From NCBI GenBank assembly GCA_022559845.1, contig CM040118.1:231183224-231247223 (forward strand): a stretch of DNA of 64,000 nt. The letters run 5' to 3'. Every line of letters begins with the position of its first letter. Positions within the stretch are counted from its first letter, which is position 1. Positions 44,519-55,647 of this stretch are shown here, piece by piece. The stretch is from Amorphophallus konjac. Taxonomy: Eukaryota; Streptophyta; Magnoliopsida; Alismatales; Araceae. The position numbers and the translations under genes were made by a program. The notes below the pieces were generated by a model, which saw only the letters and a program-made list of their open reading frames with translations, searched no databases and was not told the origin of the DNA.

Positions 44519-45284
44519 TGCATGTATGCTAAGGAAATCTGGAAAGAAATTCTCATACGATTTGACTTCACACGAGGTAGAGGTGATACTTTGCATGACG
44601 AGCTGAGATATTTGTCTATCTCTTTCCCACACAAAGATTCACTCAGACTTCTTGCATAAACTGCCATTCATATTACAATTTACAAACTAAGGAAGGAGAG
44701 ATGCAAAAGGATTTTTGAAAACAAGAATTGCTCTAAGACCCAGTTACTTATCAGCATCCTTGGAGACATTAGAAGCTGCATATAGTCAAAGAATCTCAGA
44801 GGCACATCAAAAAGGAGAGTGCAAGGAATTTTACAAAGATTTCTCATTATATTCTAATCTGATTTCTTTAGCTGCTCTCATTATTATAAGATTAGACTAT
44901 GGCCAAAATTCTAGTAATAAAAGAATTCTTAGTCTTTACTAATATCAATATCACTGATGATTACTTTAGCATTAATCTTTTCTCTGATGCCTCTAACCAT
45001 TACCTCAGTGATGCTAACAGGTTTCAGTCTCTAATAGCATATAATTCATTTGACCGACCATATCAAGTGGATATCTCAGTTTCTGGCAGATTTTGTATTA
45101 GTTGTATTGAAGGTTCACTGTTGGCACAGTCCACGACTTGTGTGGTCATGCTCATACTAGCATCATTAGTGCATAGTCCACGACTTGTGTGGTCATGTAT
45201 AGCCCCTGTTAGCATTCTATCCTCAGAATGCTAAGCTTTGTACGTATTCACCTTTTTTAATTTATCTGCTCACTTACCAAAAAA
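44519..45284 (+). other. LINE 3' region and A-tail
   Basis: No coding domain past the zf-RVT is seen. A 23-bp phrase (start AGTCCACGACTTGTGTGG) occurs twice (45130 and 45177). A perfect 9-bp stem (TTAGCATTC/GAATGCTAA, 45209-45234, 8-nt loop) lies about 50 bp before the short A-tail. Plant LINE RTs are thought to recognise such 3' stem-loops. Confidence 0.75.
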
Positions 45285-45301
45285 AAGAAAGGTGAGACAG
45301 T
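45285..45301 (+). repeat. target-site duplication of the LINE, right copy
   Basis: Identical to 7432-7448; C0 gag resumes at 45302. Confidence 0.93.
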
Positions 45302-46378
45302 TTCTTCGGGAAAGAAGAAAATTTGGAGGGAAGTTCAGAAAATGGAAGAGGCAGCTCAAGCAGAAGAATGATCCATCCAAAGCGGCTGAGATCATGTGCT
45401 ATGAGTGTAAGAAGATGGGGCATATGAGAGGTGAATGTCCCGAATTGAAGAAAAAGGGGAAGAAAGCCAAGGGCCATGAAGGCCACTTGGAGTGATGAGG
45501 ACGAGGATGAGCCTTCGTTAGAAGAAGAAGAAGACATCTAAGAAATTGTGAAGAACTTCTACCTTATGGCTCAGGAAGATGAGGTGCAGGTAAATTCTGA
45601 TCCTGAACTCATTACTAATGATCAATGGGAACTTGCTTATGAGGAGTTGTATGAAAAGTACAAAAAGATTAGAAATGAAAATAAAAACTTGAGAAAGAAC
45701 ATTCATGAAATTGTTCATTCAACTGACTCCTACAATAGATGCGGTTTGTTTGAATTGCAAGTTCAAAAATTCAAAACTGTCAATGAGTCTCTAGAATCAA
45801 AATTGGTCATGTTTGAAGATGAAATTGCGTGTTTGGATGTGGAGAAACAAAATGCATGTAAGCTCAAAGAAGAAATCCAAGAGAAGCATGACAAGTTGAA
45901 AAATGAGTTGGATATATTGAATGTTAAAGTAAATGAATGTGAGAAAGACAAGGAAGAATTGGAAAGCAAAAATGAACTACTTGTCACAGAATTGAATGAA
46001 GTAAAAAATGCTCAGGAAAAGATGTTGAAGGGAAAAGAAAAACAAATAGAGAAAAATTCAAGTTCTGTCCATGGCAACAAAAATCAATTTCAACTCAAGG
46101 TAAAGAATTCACAAGATCATGGAGAGTATTCACACATACACACCAATTCACAAGCTATTTATACTCAATACCCCTCTACTTCTAGAAATGTAAATAAAAG
46201 AAACAATTTTGGTAGGAAAAGAACCACTTGTTTTAATTGTGGAAGAATAGGTCATGACATGTATATATGCCAGTTGATGAAGTATGATGATGACTTGTTT
46301 TTGAGAAAGTACAATCATACTGAGATGAATGCTAACACCAAGGGACCCAAGCTTGCTTGGGTACCTAAATCAAAATGA
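45302..46378 (+). pseudogene. C0 gag, zinc-knuckle and C-terminal coiled-coil part
   Basis: Continues the gag frame with a basic region and CYECKKMGHMRGEC (about 45400). A frameshift near 45470 puts the acidic MKATWSDEDEDEPSLEEEED stretch in another frame, which then meets a TAA at 45539-45541. From 45548 a 276-codon stretch contains FYLMAQEDEVQV, a coiled coil of about 150 residues and a second knuckle (CFNCGRIGHDMYIC). It ends GPKLAWVPKSK at TGA 46376-46378. This gag layout with a long tail is typical of SIRE-like elements. Confidence 0.88.
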
Positions 46379-46394
46379 GATTTGATGTTTATTT

Positions 46395-47300
46395 TTGCAG
46401 GTCTGTATGAAAGTAATGGAAAATAAATGGTACCTGGATAATAGATGTTCCAGGCACATGACTAGCAATAAACAACTTTTTGCAGACCTAGCAGAGAAAG
46501 ATGGAGGAATGATAATTTTTGGTGGACAGGACAAAGGTAAGATAGTTGGCATTGGGAGAATTGGTAAGGACCTCAACCATTGCATCAAAGATGTTTTACT
46601 TGTTAAAGGTCTAAACCATAATTTGCTTAGCATTAGTCAACTTTGTGACAAAGGTCACAAGGTCATTTTTGAATCTTCTCACTGTTCTATTGTTGATGCA
46701 AAAACTCATGAAATTAAGTTCATAAGAGTGAGAAGTAATAACACCTATCATGTTGATTTCGATGAAAGTGCTTCTGAAATTTTGTGTTTGGTTGCTAACA
46801 AAAATGATGATGCTTGGTTGTGGCATCGCCGTCTTGGGCATGCCAGTTTTAATGTCATCAGGAAATTGTCTAGACATAGTTTAGTTAGAGGTCTTCCTTG
46901 CTTAAATTTTGAATCTTCAAAAATCTGTGAAGCATGCAATAAAGGAAAACAAACCACAACTTCTTTCAAATGTAAAAATAGTGTTTCCACTGAAAAACCC
47001 CTTCAGTTATTACACTTGGATTTGTTTGGTCCCATCAGGACACAGTCTTGGAGGGAAACTTTATGGCTTTGTGATCGTCGATGATTTCTCAAGATATGCA
47101 TGGGTTTTGTTCTTAGCTAACAAAAGTGATGCAATTAAAGAATTTGTTGATTTCTGTGTGAAAGTTCAAAATGAAAAGGATATACAATTCAGAAAATCCA
47201 AAGTGACCACGGGAGAGAATTTGAAAATTCTGAATTTGATGAATTTTGCAAGAAGCAGGGGTATGAACATCAATTTTCAGCACCTAGGACCCCGCAACAA
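46395..47300 (+). pseudogene. C0 protease remnant and integrase N-terminal part
   Basis: The pol frame (different from gag) begins QVCMKVMENKWYLD. The protease motif is DNRCSRHM where relatives have DSGCSRHM. Then come the GAG-pre-integrase zinc region (WHRRLGHASFNVI, CEACNKGKQ) and the integrase start (LHLDLFGPIRTQS) with the first Asp. A frameshift near 47040 moves the core (YGFVIVDDFSRYAWVLF) to another frame, and a second near 47295 moves it back. The second catalytic Asp region is changed to TTGENLK, so the integrase is dead. Confidence 0.88.
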
Positions 47301-47930
47301 AATGAAGTGGTCAAGAGGAAGAATAGAACGCTCGTGGAGATGGCACGTACCATGCTGGAGGAGAACGGTCTTCCACGATACTTATGGGCAGAAGCAGTTA
47401 ACATTGCCTACTACATCACCAATCGAGCAATGGTAAGACCTATCCTTAAGAAAACTCCTTACGAGCTGTATAAAGGTAAGAAACCCAACATATCTCATTT
47501 TAAGCCATTTGGATCAATTTGTTTCATCTTGAATAATGGTAAAGACAATTTGGAGAAATTTGATGAAAAGAGTGATAAAGAAATTTTCCTCGGGTACTCT
47601 TTAACATCTAGAGCTTACCGTGTTTACAATACTAGAACTCTCGTTGTCGAGGAGAGTCCGCATGTTGTAGTTGATGAATTCACCTTGAGAAAGCCAAATG
47701 ATGATGATCATTTTCTGGTTACAGGTGAGAGTGAAGATGAGAAAGGAGAATCGAGCAAACAAGGTGAGACAGAAGGTCAAGCAAAGGAAAAGCAGCAAGA
47801 GCAACAAAAGGAGCAAGTACATCCGACTCTTCCACACCAATGGACTACACATAAGGACCATCCGTTAGAGAATGTAATCGGCGGTGTGGATGATGGAGTA
47901 CGGACGCGAGCCTCATACAAGGAAGTTAAA
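47301..47930 (+). pseudogene. C0 integrase C-terminal part
   Basis: In the pol frame: [19 protein letters not shown] (catalytic Glu block, where relatives read VERKNR), [20 protein letters not shown] and [19 protein letters not shown], then an acidic, Gln-rich linker (about 47720-47830) to RT. This is the standard copia integrase C-terminus. Confidence 0.88.
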
Positions 47931-48930
47931 ATTCATGACAATTTAGCCTTACTTTCCAGTATTGAACCTAAATCTTTAGAGGATGCACTTAATGACAATT
48001 CTTGGGTTCTCGCCATGCAAGAAGAACTACACCAATTCCAAGGGAATCGGGTGTGGTTCCTCGTGCCCCGGCCTGATAATCATCCCATAATCAGAACTAA
48101 GTGGGTTTTCCGAAACAAACTTAGTGAAGATGGGATGGTTGTGAGGAATACGGCAAGACTGGTAGCTAAGGGCTACTCTCAAGAATTTGGTATAGATTTT
48201 GATGAATCTTTCGCTCCTGTGGCTAGATTAGAAGCAGTAAGAATACTTCTTGCTTATGCTTGTCACAGGAACATCAAGCTTTTCCAAATGGACGTGACGA
48301 GTGCCTTCCTCAACGGAGTTATCAAGGAAGAAGTATACGTGGAGTAACCGCCGGGCTTCGAGAATGAAAAATTTCCGGACCACGTCTACAAATTGGACAA
48401 GGCACTGTATGGGTTAAAACAAGCTCCCCGGGCATGGTATGATCGTTTAAGTTCCTTTTTAATAGACAATGGCTTCAAAAGAGGTAATATAGACCAAACA
48501 TTGTTTACTAAGACTTGTGATGAGCATGCTCTACTTGTGCAAGTTTATGTAGACGATATAATCTTTGGAGCCACAAATCTTAAAATGAATGATGATTTTG
48601 CTCAACTCATGCAGGTAGAGTTCGAGATGAGCTTGATGGGCGAGTTAAACTTCTTCTTGGGGCTTCAAATAAAGCAACTGGACGATGGTATCTTTATCAA
48701 CCAGAAGAATTACACACAAGAAATTCTGAAGAAGTTTCAACTGGAAAATGCCAAGCCGTTTGCTACACCCATGTCCACCTCACTCAAATTGGAAGATGAG
48801 AAAGGGAACATCGTGGATCAAAAAATTTTTAGGGTTATGATTGGTTCACTATTATATCTTACTGCTAGTAGGCCTGACATACATTTTAGTGTGTCTCTGT
48901 GCAAGACATCAATCTTGTCCCAGGGAATCT
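47931..48930 (+). pseudogene. C0 reverse transcriptase (copia type)
   Basis: RT blocks: [71 protein letters not shown], then TAA at 48345-48347 where relatives have Gln, then KALYGLKQAPRAWYDRL and the catalytic YVDDIIFG (about 48547). Next are GELNFFLGLQI and GSLLYLTASRPDI. A frameshift near 48930 ends it. Active-site Asp residues are intact. Confidence 0.92.
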
Positions 48931-49488
48931 CATTTTTCGGCCGTGAAAAGAATAATCAGGTATTTGAACGGAACAATTGATCTTGGTTTGTGGTATCCTA
49001 AGAATGCTTCATTTGATTTAATTGCTTATACTATTTCTGACTACGCTGGATGTAAAATTGATCGTAAGAGCACTAGCGGTCACTATCAGTTTCTAGGGGG
49101 CTGCATGGTCTCATGGGCCTCAAAGAAACAACACTGTGTGTCTTTATCAACTGCTAAAACCGAATATGTGGCTACAAGTAGTTGTGCGGCTCAAGTACTC
49201 TAGATCCAACATCAATTGCTAGATTTTGATTTTTGCTTGAAAAACACTCCCATTATGTGTGATAACACTTCTGTAATAAATCTGTCCAAAAATCCTATCC
49301 AACACTCTCGCACAAAGCACATTGAGGTTAGACATCACTTCATTAGAGATCATATCAATAAATGTGATTTTGAGTTAATTTTTATAGATACACAGCATCA
49401 ACTTGCAGATATTTTCACAAAACCTTTCAATTCTGATCAGTTTTGCTTTCTTAGGAGAGAATTAGGAGTGTGCAGATTAGATAGTTAA
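48931..49488 (+). pseudogene. C0 RNase H
   Basis: In the frame after the shift: VKRIIRYLNGTIDLGLWY, SDYAGCKIDRKSTSGHYQFL, SLSTAKTEYVATSSCAAQVL, a TAG at 49201-49203 where relatives have Trp, then CDNTSVINLSKNPIQHSRTK and HQLADIFTKPF to the stop at 49486-49488. All expected copia RNase H blocks are present. Confidence 0.9.
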
Positions 49489-50990
49489 ATCTTTCTGAAT
49501 TGCCTTGTATATACACTTTCAAAATTTTCATAAAGGAATTGTGCATACTGCTTTACTTTTTGCACATAAGGAGATTTTTCATGGCGTTTACATTTCAATC
49601 TTTTCTTTTTGTGCATATCACTTTGAATAACAATTGATCTTTTCATCTCTTGCATCCGCATGTACATAAATGAATATTCTTCATACATGTGTGCGTGAAT
49701 GTCATGATTTTCGGTATATCAAATGTCGATTGCCGAAGGTTGGATTATGTCCAGCTGAAAGCTTTCCTCATGCGTGATGGTGGTCTTCGGACCAATGTAC
49801 TCCGCCACATACCGGTAATCAACCTGCTTGAACATGCTATCTCAATGAATGTTTGAATGTATATAAATATCACCCTTCTTCTTGATACCTCCTATGACCT
49901 TTACCCTTGCTAAATAAAAATGCTTCGATCAAGACATGCTTGATACATGGCTCCTATTAAGGGGGAGGTTCTTTTTATAACTGTGCATACACTTAGGGGG
50001 AGACATCACAATGATTAGACTAATTCAACTCTTACATTCTGTACAATCTCTCACACTAATCGCACTTTTGAGTTAAGTGAATCTGTTTAATAAGGATTTC
50101 ACCTATTCCACTCAACACTTTTGAGGGCTCTTGATCTCCTACATTGAAGTCACGTGTCTCATGAGGAAAAAGCTATCAGCCCCGCCACGTATTTGAATAA
50201 GTGTGATTTTGCACCGAGTAGTCGGGAATCTCCCCTGAAATAAAGGAGGAAACTCGCATCGAAAAGTAACTAATCCACATCAAAATAAGTGACGAAATTG
50301 AGTAACCAAGAAATGCCCCTGAAACAAAGGGTATAACTCGTGTCAATAAGTTAGTCATCTTGTTAAAATAAATCAAAAAAATGGGGAGGCTGTGCAAAGC
50401 TACCAAAAGTCGAGCACTATGTCTGAAAGTGTAGGGAGGAAAAGTTCTTATTTGTGTTTCTTCAAAAATCTGAAAATCCATATTACTTAGATTTCATTGC
50501 TCAATCTTCACATATATGCTTAGGGAGTGATTGTGTGAATGTACCTTTTGAATTCGTCATATTTCATGAGTAATACACAGTACCATCCTATTTATACACA
50601 CCACCTTCTTAATTTTGTTCATGCACATCATGCTCAAAATCGATTGCATATTTTTTAACCCATCCTGAATGGACATGCTTGATTCTATACCTTATTATGG
50701 ATGTCTGTGTGCTTGCATGATCATCATTCCACTTCACATGCATGAAATTGAGTTGACTGTATATTTAAGACATAAGATCTTCTTTCCACTTTATCCATCT
50801 TTTACATAATCCCCTATTTGACTCTGACAAAAAGGGGGAGTAATAAATAGTTTTTGGTTGCATGATATTGCTTTGGTTGAAAATGGTTTTTGGTTGTTGC
50901 AATGCTCGAATGGGTGATACTTGAATCGTCTCTTTCATGCAAATATTTGTGATATTCAAAGAGTTTTATCTTCGTCAAAAAGGCAGAGAT
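49489..50990 (+). other. C0 3' non-coding region with polypurine tracts
   Basis: About 1.5 kb without a supported ORF; an env-like gene, found here in some SIRE elements, is not seen. AAGGGGGAGG (about 49963), AGGGGGAGA (about 49996) and AAAAAGGGGGAG (about 50832) are PPT-like. The tract at the LTR itself is degraded (AAAAAGGCAGAGAT, 50977-50990). Confidence 0.75.
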
Positions 50991-52051
50991 TGTTGTGCCC
51001 CGGCGTGTTTTAACGAAGACACTTTGTTCTATTTGGTATGATTTGCATTGAATATATGTTTGATGAAGCGAGTCATTATGAAAGGTCTCATGAATAAGGT
51101 TTCCAATTTTTCATAGAAGGATTTATGCATATGATAAATGGCATACTCATATTGAGTTGGATTGAATTTGGCTGACCTGTATTAGTATTGAGTTTTCCAT
51201 GCTGAATCAATTTTGATATGTGAAGAACATGGATTGGAAATATGTGTATCACCTGTACTTGTGAATGCAATTTTTCATAATTCCACTGCAGGATGATGAG
51301 TTAGTCAAGTGTGTAAGAATGGCTTCTGCATGCATGAATCTATCATGGTGTTTTATAAATGTGCACCGACCGGGTTTGCCTCTTTACAAACTTGCACCGA
51401 CCTTATTTATAGGTTTTACATTGTATGCATCGACCTTGCCTTTGTGTGCACCGACCTATCCTTATGTTTCATAAAAGTGCACCGACCTTATTTATAGGTT
51501 CTACATTGTGTGCACCGACCTATATTTGTCATTCCGCATATGTGCACCGACCTTTCCTATTTGTGCACCTTCCCTATTTGTGAATCGACCTTATCTATAG
51601 ATTCTCCACTATATGCACCGACCTGCCCTTGAATGTGTACCGACCTGGTCTTTGTTGTTTTACAAACATGCACCGACCTACCCTTGAATGTGCACCGACC
51701 TTATCTATAGATTATTCACTATATGCACCGACCTGCCCTTGAATGTGCACCGACCTGGTCTTTGTTGTTTTACAAAACATGCACTGACATGCCCTTGAAT
51801 GTGCACCGACCTGGTCTCTATTGTTTTACAAACATGCACCGACCCTGTCTGTACATATGCATCGACCATGGGTTCATATGCACAGATACTTCAGCCTGTG
51901 CGTTGATTTATTCAACCGGAACAATATTGGCTGAATAATGTGTCGACTCCAAGAGTCGACATTTGCCCAGTCGGATCCGGATCGTGTTTTCCGGGTTGAT
52001 TACGAAATGCCCATTCTGAGATCCGATTGGCTTGCCCTTTTACTCCATTAC
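50991..52051 (+). repeat. 3' LTR of C0, first part
   Basis: Begins TGTTGTGCCCC like 4570 and includes the TGCACCGACC array (51361-51900). It is cut by N4 after ATTAC and continues at 62865. Confidence 0.93.
52047..52051. repeat. target-site duplication of N4, left copy (ATTAC)
   Basis: ATTAC here and at 62860-62864. The uncut LTR at 4570 has a single ATTAC at this point (about 5605). Confidence 0.92.
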
Positions 52052-53517
52052 TGTCACACCCCGAGCGTGGAAGATACCCGGAGATGCGCGACGAGTTTAT
52101 ATCAATCATGTCAATCAGAGTGGTCGTGTATTCGACACAAAGACAGAGATGCGCAAAATAGCAAGATAACCCAATCCTTTATTTCATAATGGATAGACTA
52201 TTACAAATCCAATACTCTGTTTAATAAAAAGGAAAAGAATACATAGTTGACTCAAGAAACTATAGAAAAGACTAGATGACACTTGAGCAGCTCTATCACT
52301 TTCACTCTTGACCATTCCCATCCGATTGACTTCCATCATCGTCGGACTTACCTGAAAAGTAAAAAGGGACAAACGGAATGAGCGAACGCTCAGTAGGAAA
52401 TTATATCTCAAGTACTAGCAAGGGGTTTAAGTAATTATATCTTTCATGAATGCAATAAAGCTATGCATGCTCACATAAAACGACAAGATAGAGAGAATGT
52501 AATATCAAAGAAATAAGATGAACTTAATCATGAACTTTCAACAAGATAACAAGTTTATTCAAGATATTCAAGCAAGTACGTTCAACAAGTCATGTCAAGA
52601 ACTTTGGCTATCATGTATCAAGCAAGTAAATTACCCTTTTTCGGGCCACGCATTTCATGTCAAGTCAAGTACGATTTCAAGTATAAGATGTGTGTGGAAT
52701 GTCCAATCAAGCAAGTCAAGTACTCGGTATAATGCCAGATACCTTATCATTTTAACTCCCATGGGCACAAGTACTTTCGGGTGCTCCTCCCAGGACCAGA
52801 TCGGGCCCTATATGCGCAGGCATTTATCATGTGTTTTGACATCCACTCTTGTTTATAGCCAACATAGAATTTTAATAATCAAGCTTGTAGACACGTATGA
52901 CAACTTTGATAGAATAGAGTCCAAAATATGACAAGGGACATAGAATGGCGATAATAACGGTATAATCACGATATCGACAAAACTAGGTAGAATTATGATT
53001 CCCTTAACTTGGGTACCATGACAAATCAATATGGACATTCTTTATATAGAATTGATGTCCACATGAACAGTATATCGAAGGTAAGATACCCTCATTCTTA
53101 TCATAGAATTGAGGTTTACAAGAATGACATGATATGGCATGATATCATCATCCCATTAAGAATTTCTCATGATATACTCTTTGTATAATCATAAGGGCCG
53201 GTATACCATGTTTCTTTAGAGTGACATGGCATCAATGGTGTAATGGGTTTTTAGGATACAACCAGCTCAGTCAGCCTTGAGGGAATCCAAGGCTACGAGG
53301 AGTCTTACGGAGGTCTCTATGACTAACTCGCTAGTCCAAAGGAACGGAATGTCCAATGGAGAGCTTGTATGTCAATGAGAGTTGAGTGTGACCGATAAAA
53401 CAACATGAAACGTGGGACTATACTCACGGAGTGGAGAATAGTGCCGATATATATATTATATAACATATGAAACCATCGGTTAGCAGAAACAGTGGAAAAT
53501 CAGTTTTACAGTAAAAT

Positions 53518-54190
53518 AACGACTTAAGCAGAGTCGTTTATCAAGTAATTAACGCCTAACAGAAGGGCGTTTACACCTGTTTCCATTTTTTTCAGAATTT
53601 CAATATTTCATTAATTTATCTAAAACGCGCCCTGGTCAGGGTCGTTTCTTCAAGATTTGACGACTACACCAGAAGGCGTCTTATTATTTACATATTTGAC
53701 AGAATATAATTAATTTTCAGGAATTATCAAAAACGCGCCCTTGGCAGGGGCGTTAATCATTAAATTCTTATTTTTACAGAATATATTGTTCGGGATTTTA
53801 ACAGGAACGCGCCCTATGAAGGGGCGTTACTTTTCAATTCACGCCCTGTAATGGGGCGTTAACATATGGGAAACGACCTTGTCCAAGTCGTGAATTCAAG
53901 AAATTGCAGTAATTGACACGAACAGCCAGAAGTTTTACAATAATCAATGTACAGGATGGTACTTATATAGTCGTGACAGGAAGAATTTCACAGGGAGAGT
54001 CATGCATTCAATATTTCATATTTATGGATTTTTAAACATGAACAATTTAATTACATGTGAGGATAATCAGTTCTTAAGACAGCTGATTAACATTTACATG
54101 AAATTAACGCCTGTGTACAGGGCGTCAAATATGAAATTGACGACCTTGGCAGGGTCGTGTCTTGTAAATTAGCGCCCTTGACAGGGGCGT
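53518..54190. repeat. hairpin array, transcribed side (N4 LTR)
   Basis: About eleven short inverted repeats with A/T-rich spacers. Examples: AACGACT/AGTCGTT (53518-53538, 7-nt loop), AACGCC/GGCGTT (53551-53571), ACGCCC/GGGCGT (53841-53859), ACGC-CTGT/ACAG-GCGT (54107-54125) and ACGACC/GGTCGT (54140-54158). Two sequence classes (GCC and GAC) are mixed. The other LTR has the same set at 61227-61903. Confidence 0.88.
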
Positions 54191-54681
54191 CTCTTTCAAA
54201 ATATTGCAGAAACATATTAAAACTATAATAAACCATATGCATGTCATGCTTATATATATGTATATCTTGCATTAATTTTGTTTGGGCTACCATAACTTGA
54301 GAAAACCTACCTTAATTGATGATCTGGAAGAAGACTCGTGAAGAATTTTGCTAAGATTACCCTGAAGCTTCTAACAGTAATCTCACGACTTAATAGCAGC
54401 AGCAAAAAGGCAGGACGATGGATGAAACCTACAGAGGATAGATTGAAGATATTAGTTTTCTTGAAATCCATGGACTATAGGTAGAGGAATGGGTACTTAC
54501 ACACGGACGAAGAACTCTTGTTCCTCAAACGTCAGAGCCTCTTAACCTGTTAATAGGAGAAGAAGAATAATCAATATTCTTCATGCATCATGGAAGAGGA
54601 TTATCAGAAAAACTCACTGTTCTTCAACTTACCGTAGCAGGCGATTGATCAAATAGGTTTAGGGTTGGATCGAACAGGCTT

Positions 54682-54691
54682 ATTTATAGGA
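54682..54691 (-). promoter_or_regulatory. TATA box of the N4 LTR
   Basis: The minus strand reads CCTATAAATAAGC. The 5' LTR copy is at about 62391-62402. It separates the two hairpin clusters, so one would be in U3 and one in the transcript. Confidence 0.6.
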
Positions 54692-54829
54692 TTTTGGAAA
54701 TCCTATTAGGGTTAGCGATTGTGTGGAAGTAATACTTCCATGATAGAGTTATTACCATGTTTGAACTCTTTATAATGCTTATCACTTACCCTGGATAAGC
54801 TCCCGTGTCGAACGGAACTCGAATGAATT

Positions 54830-55066
54830 AATGACTTTGGTCAGGTCGTCGATTCTTGAATTGACGACCTGCTTCAGGTCGTTTCTTAATAAGCGCCTTG
54901 TGTAAGGGCGTTCTTTTCTTTAAAACACACCCAAGATTGGGGCGTTTCTTGGCCTTTCCCTTTTTTGACGTTGGAATTTGACGCCGTGTAGTGAGGGCGT
55001 CACTTCTTGGATAACGCCTTATCTAGAGGCGTTTCTAATTTGAATAGCGCCTTTGTCAGAGGCGTT
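54830..55066. repeat. hairpin array, U3 side (N4 LTR)
   Basis: About seven inverted repeats: ACGACCT/AGGTCGT (54864-54882, 5-nt loop), GCGCCTT/AAGGGCG, GACGCC/GGCGTC, AACGCC/GGCGTT and GCGCCT/AGGCGTT among them. In the other LTR (about 62540-62775) one stem lost here (ACACCC) is intact (ACGCCC/GGGCGT). Confidence 0.88.
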
Positions 55067-55148
55067 ATTTTATATTGTTTTATTTATCTATTTATTTGAT
55101 TTATTTTAAAATCTTTATTGTTATTAATATTTTATCAGGGTTGCTACA

Positions 55149-55166
55149 CCCTCCCCCACTTAAAAG
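55149..55166 (-). other. polypurine tract of N4
   Basis: Minus strand AAGTGGGGGAGGGT directly before the 3' LTR, the same as in G1. Confidence 0.88.
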
Positions 55167-55230
55167 AATTTGGTCCCCAAATTCAATGGCATAATATGTA
55201 CATACGTGGAGAGTGTAGATCATATACCTC

Positions 55231-55647
55231 TTAGAATAACTCGGGAAATCGTTTCTTCATAGATTCCTCGGTCTCCCATGTTGCTTCGTGTTTAGAATTC
55301 TTATTCCATTGCACCTTAAGCATGGGAATAACCTTATTCCTTAGTGCTCGTATTTCTCGATCTAAGATCTTCATAGGCTTCTGTTCATAGGTGAGATCTT
55401 TCTGGATCACCAGATCTCCATGTTCAATAATATGAGATGGGTCGTGTACATACTTCTTCAACATAGATATGTGAAACACATTATGCACCTCGGACAATTG
55501 AGGAGGCAACGCGATGCGATAAGCAACCTCGCCAACTCTTTCGAGTACCTCAAATGGTCCGATGAATCTTGGCGTAAGCTTGCCCTTAACACCAAATCTT
55601 CGTATGCCACGTCCAGGTGATATCTTGAGAAATACATGATCTCCGAT
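55231..55647 (-). pseudogene. N4 integrase C-terminus and chromodomain
   Basis: Same frame as the rest of pol, after a TAG at 55648-55650 in the usual DLEFQ context. It has [15 protein letters not shown], then [20 protein letters not shown], then the chromodomain ([39 protein letters not shown]) and a natural stop at 55231-55233. Confidence 0.9.

Larger units (their letters stand above)
7449..45284 (+). mobile_element. L1-type LINE (plant L1 clade), interrupted by G1
   Basis: The plus-strand element has ORF1 (7456-9574 and 41082-41263), ORF2 (41238-44518), a 3' UTR and a short A-tail, flanked by a 17-bp duplication. Excluding G1 it is about 6.3 kb, near full length for a plant L1. It sits in the gag of C0 in the same orientation. 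ORF1 has one stop; ORF2 has a frameshift in an A run and two later stops. The ORF1 frame is open almost from the 5' junction without an early ATG, so slight 5' truncation is possible. Confidence 0.93.
52052..55148 (-). repeat. 3' LTR of N4
   Basis: On the plus strand it runs TGTCACACCCCGAGCG to GGGTTGCTACA. Hairpins cluster at 53518-54190 and 54830-55066. A block near 53250-53370 matches the G0 and G1 LTRs. Short ORFs have no support. Confidence 0.95.

Noticed and set aside
47307..48347. Intact copia pol gene
   Set aside because: It is one open piece between a frameshift and a TAA; protease, integrase core and RNase H lie in other pieces.
49489..50990. Env-like ORF expected in some SIRE elements
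   Set aside because: No plus-strand ORF of useful length or membrane pattern is present.
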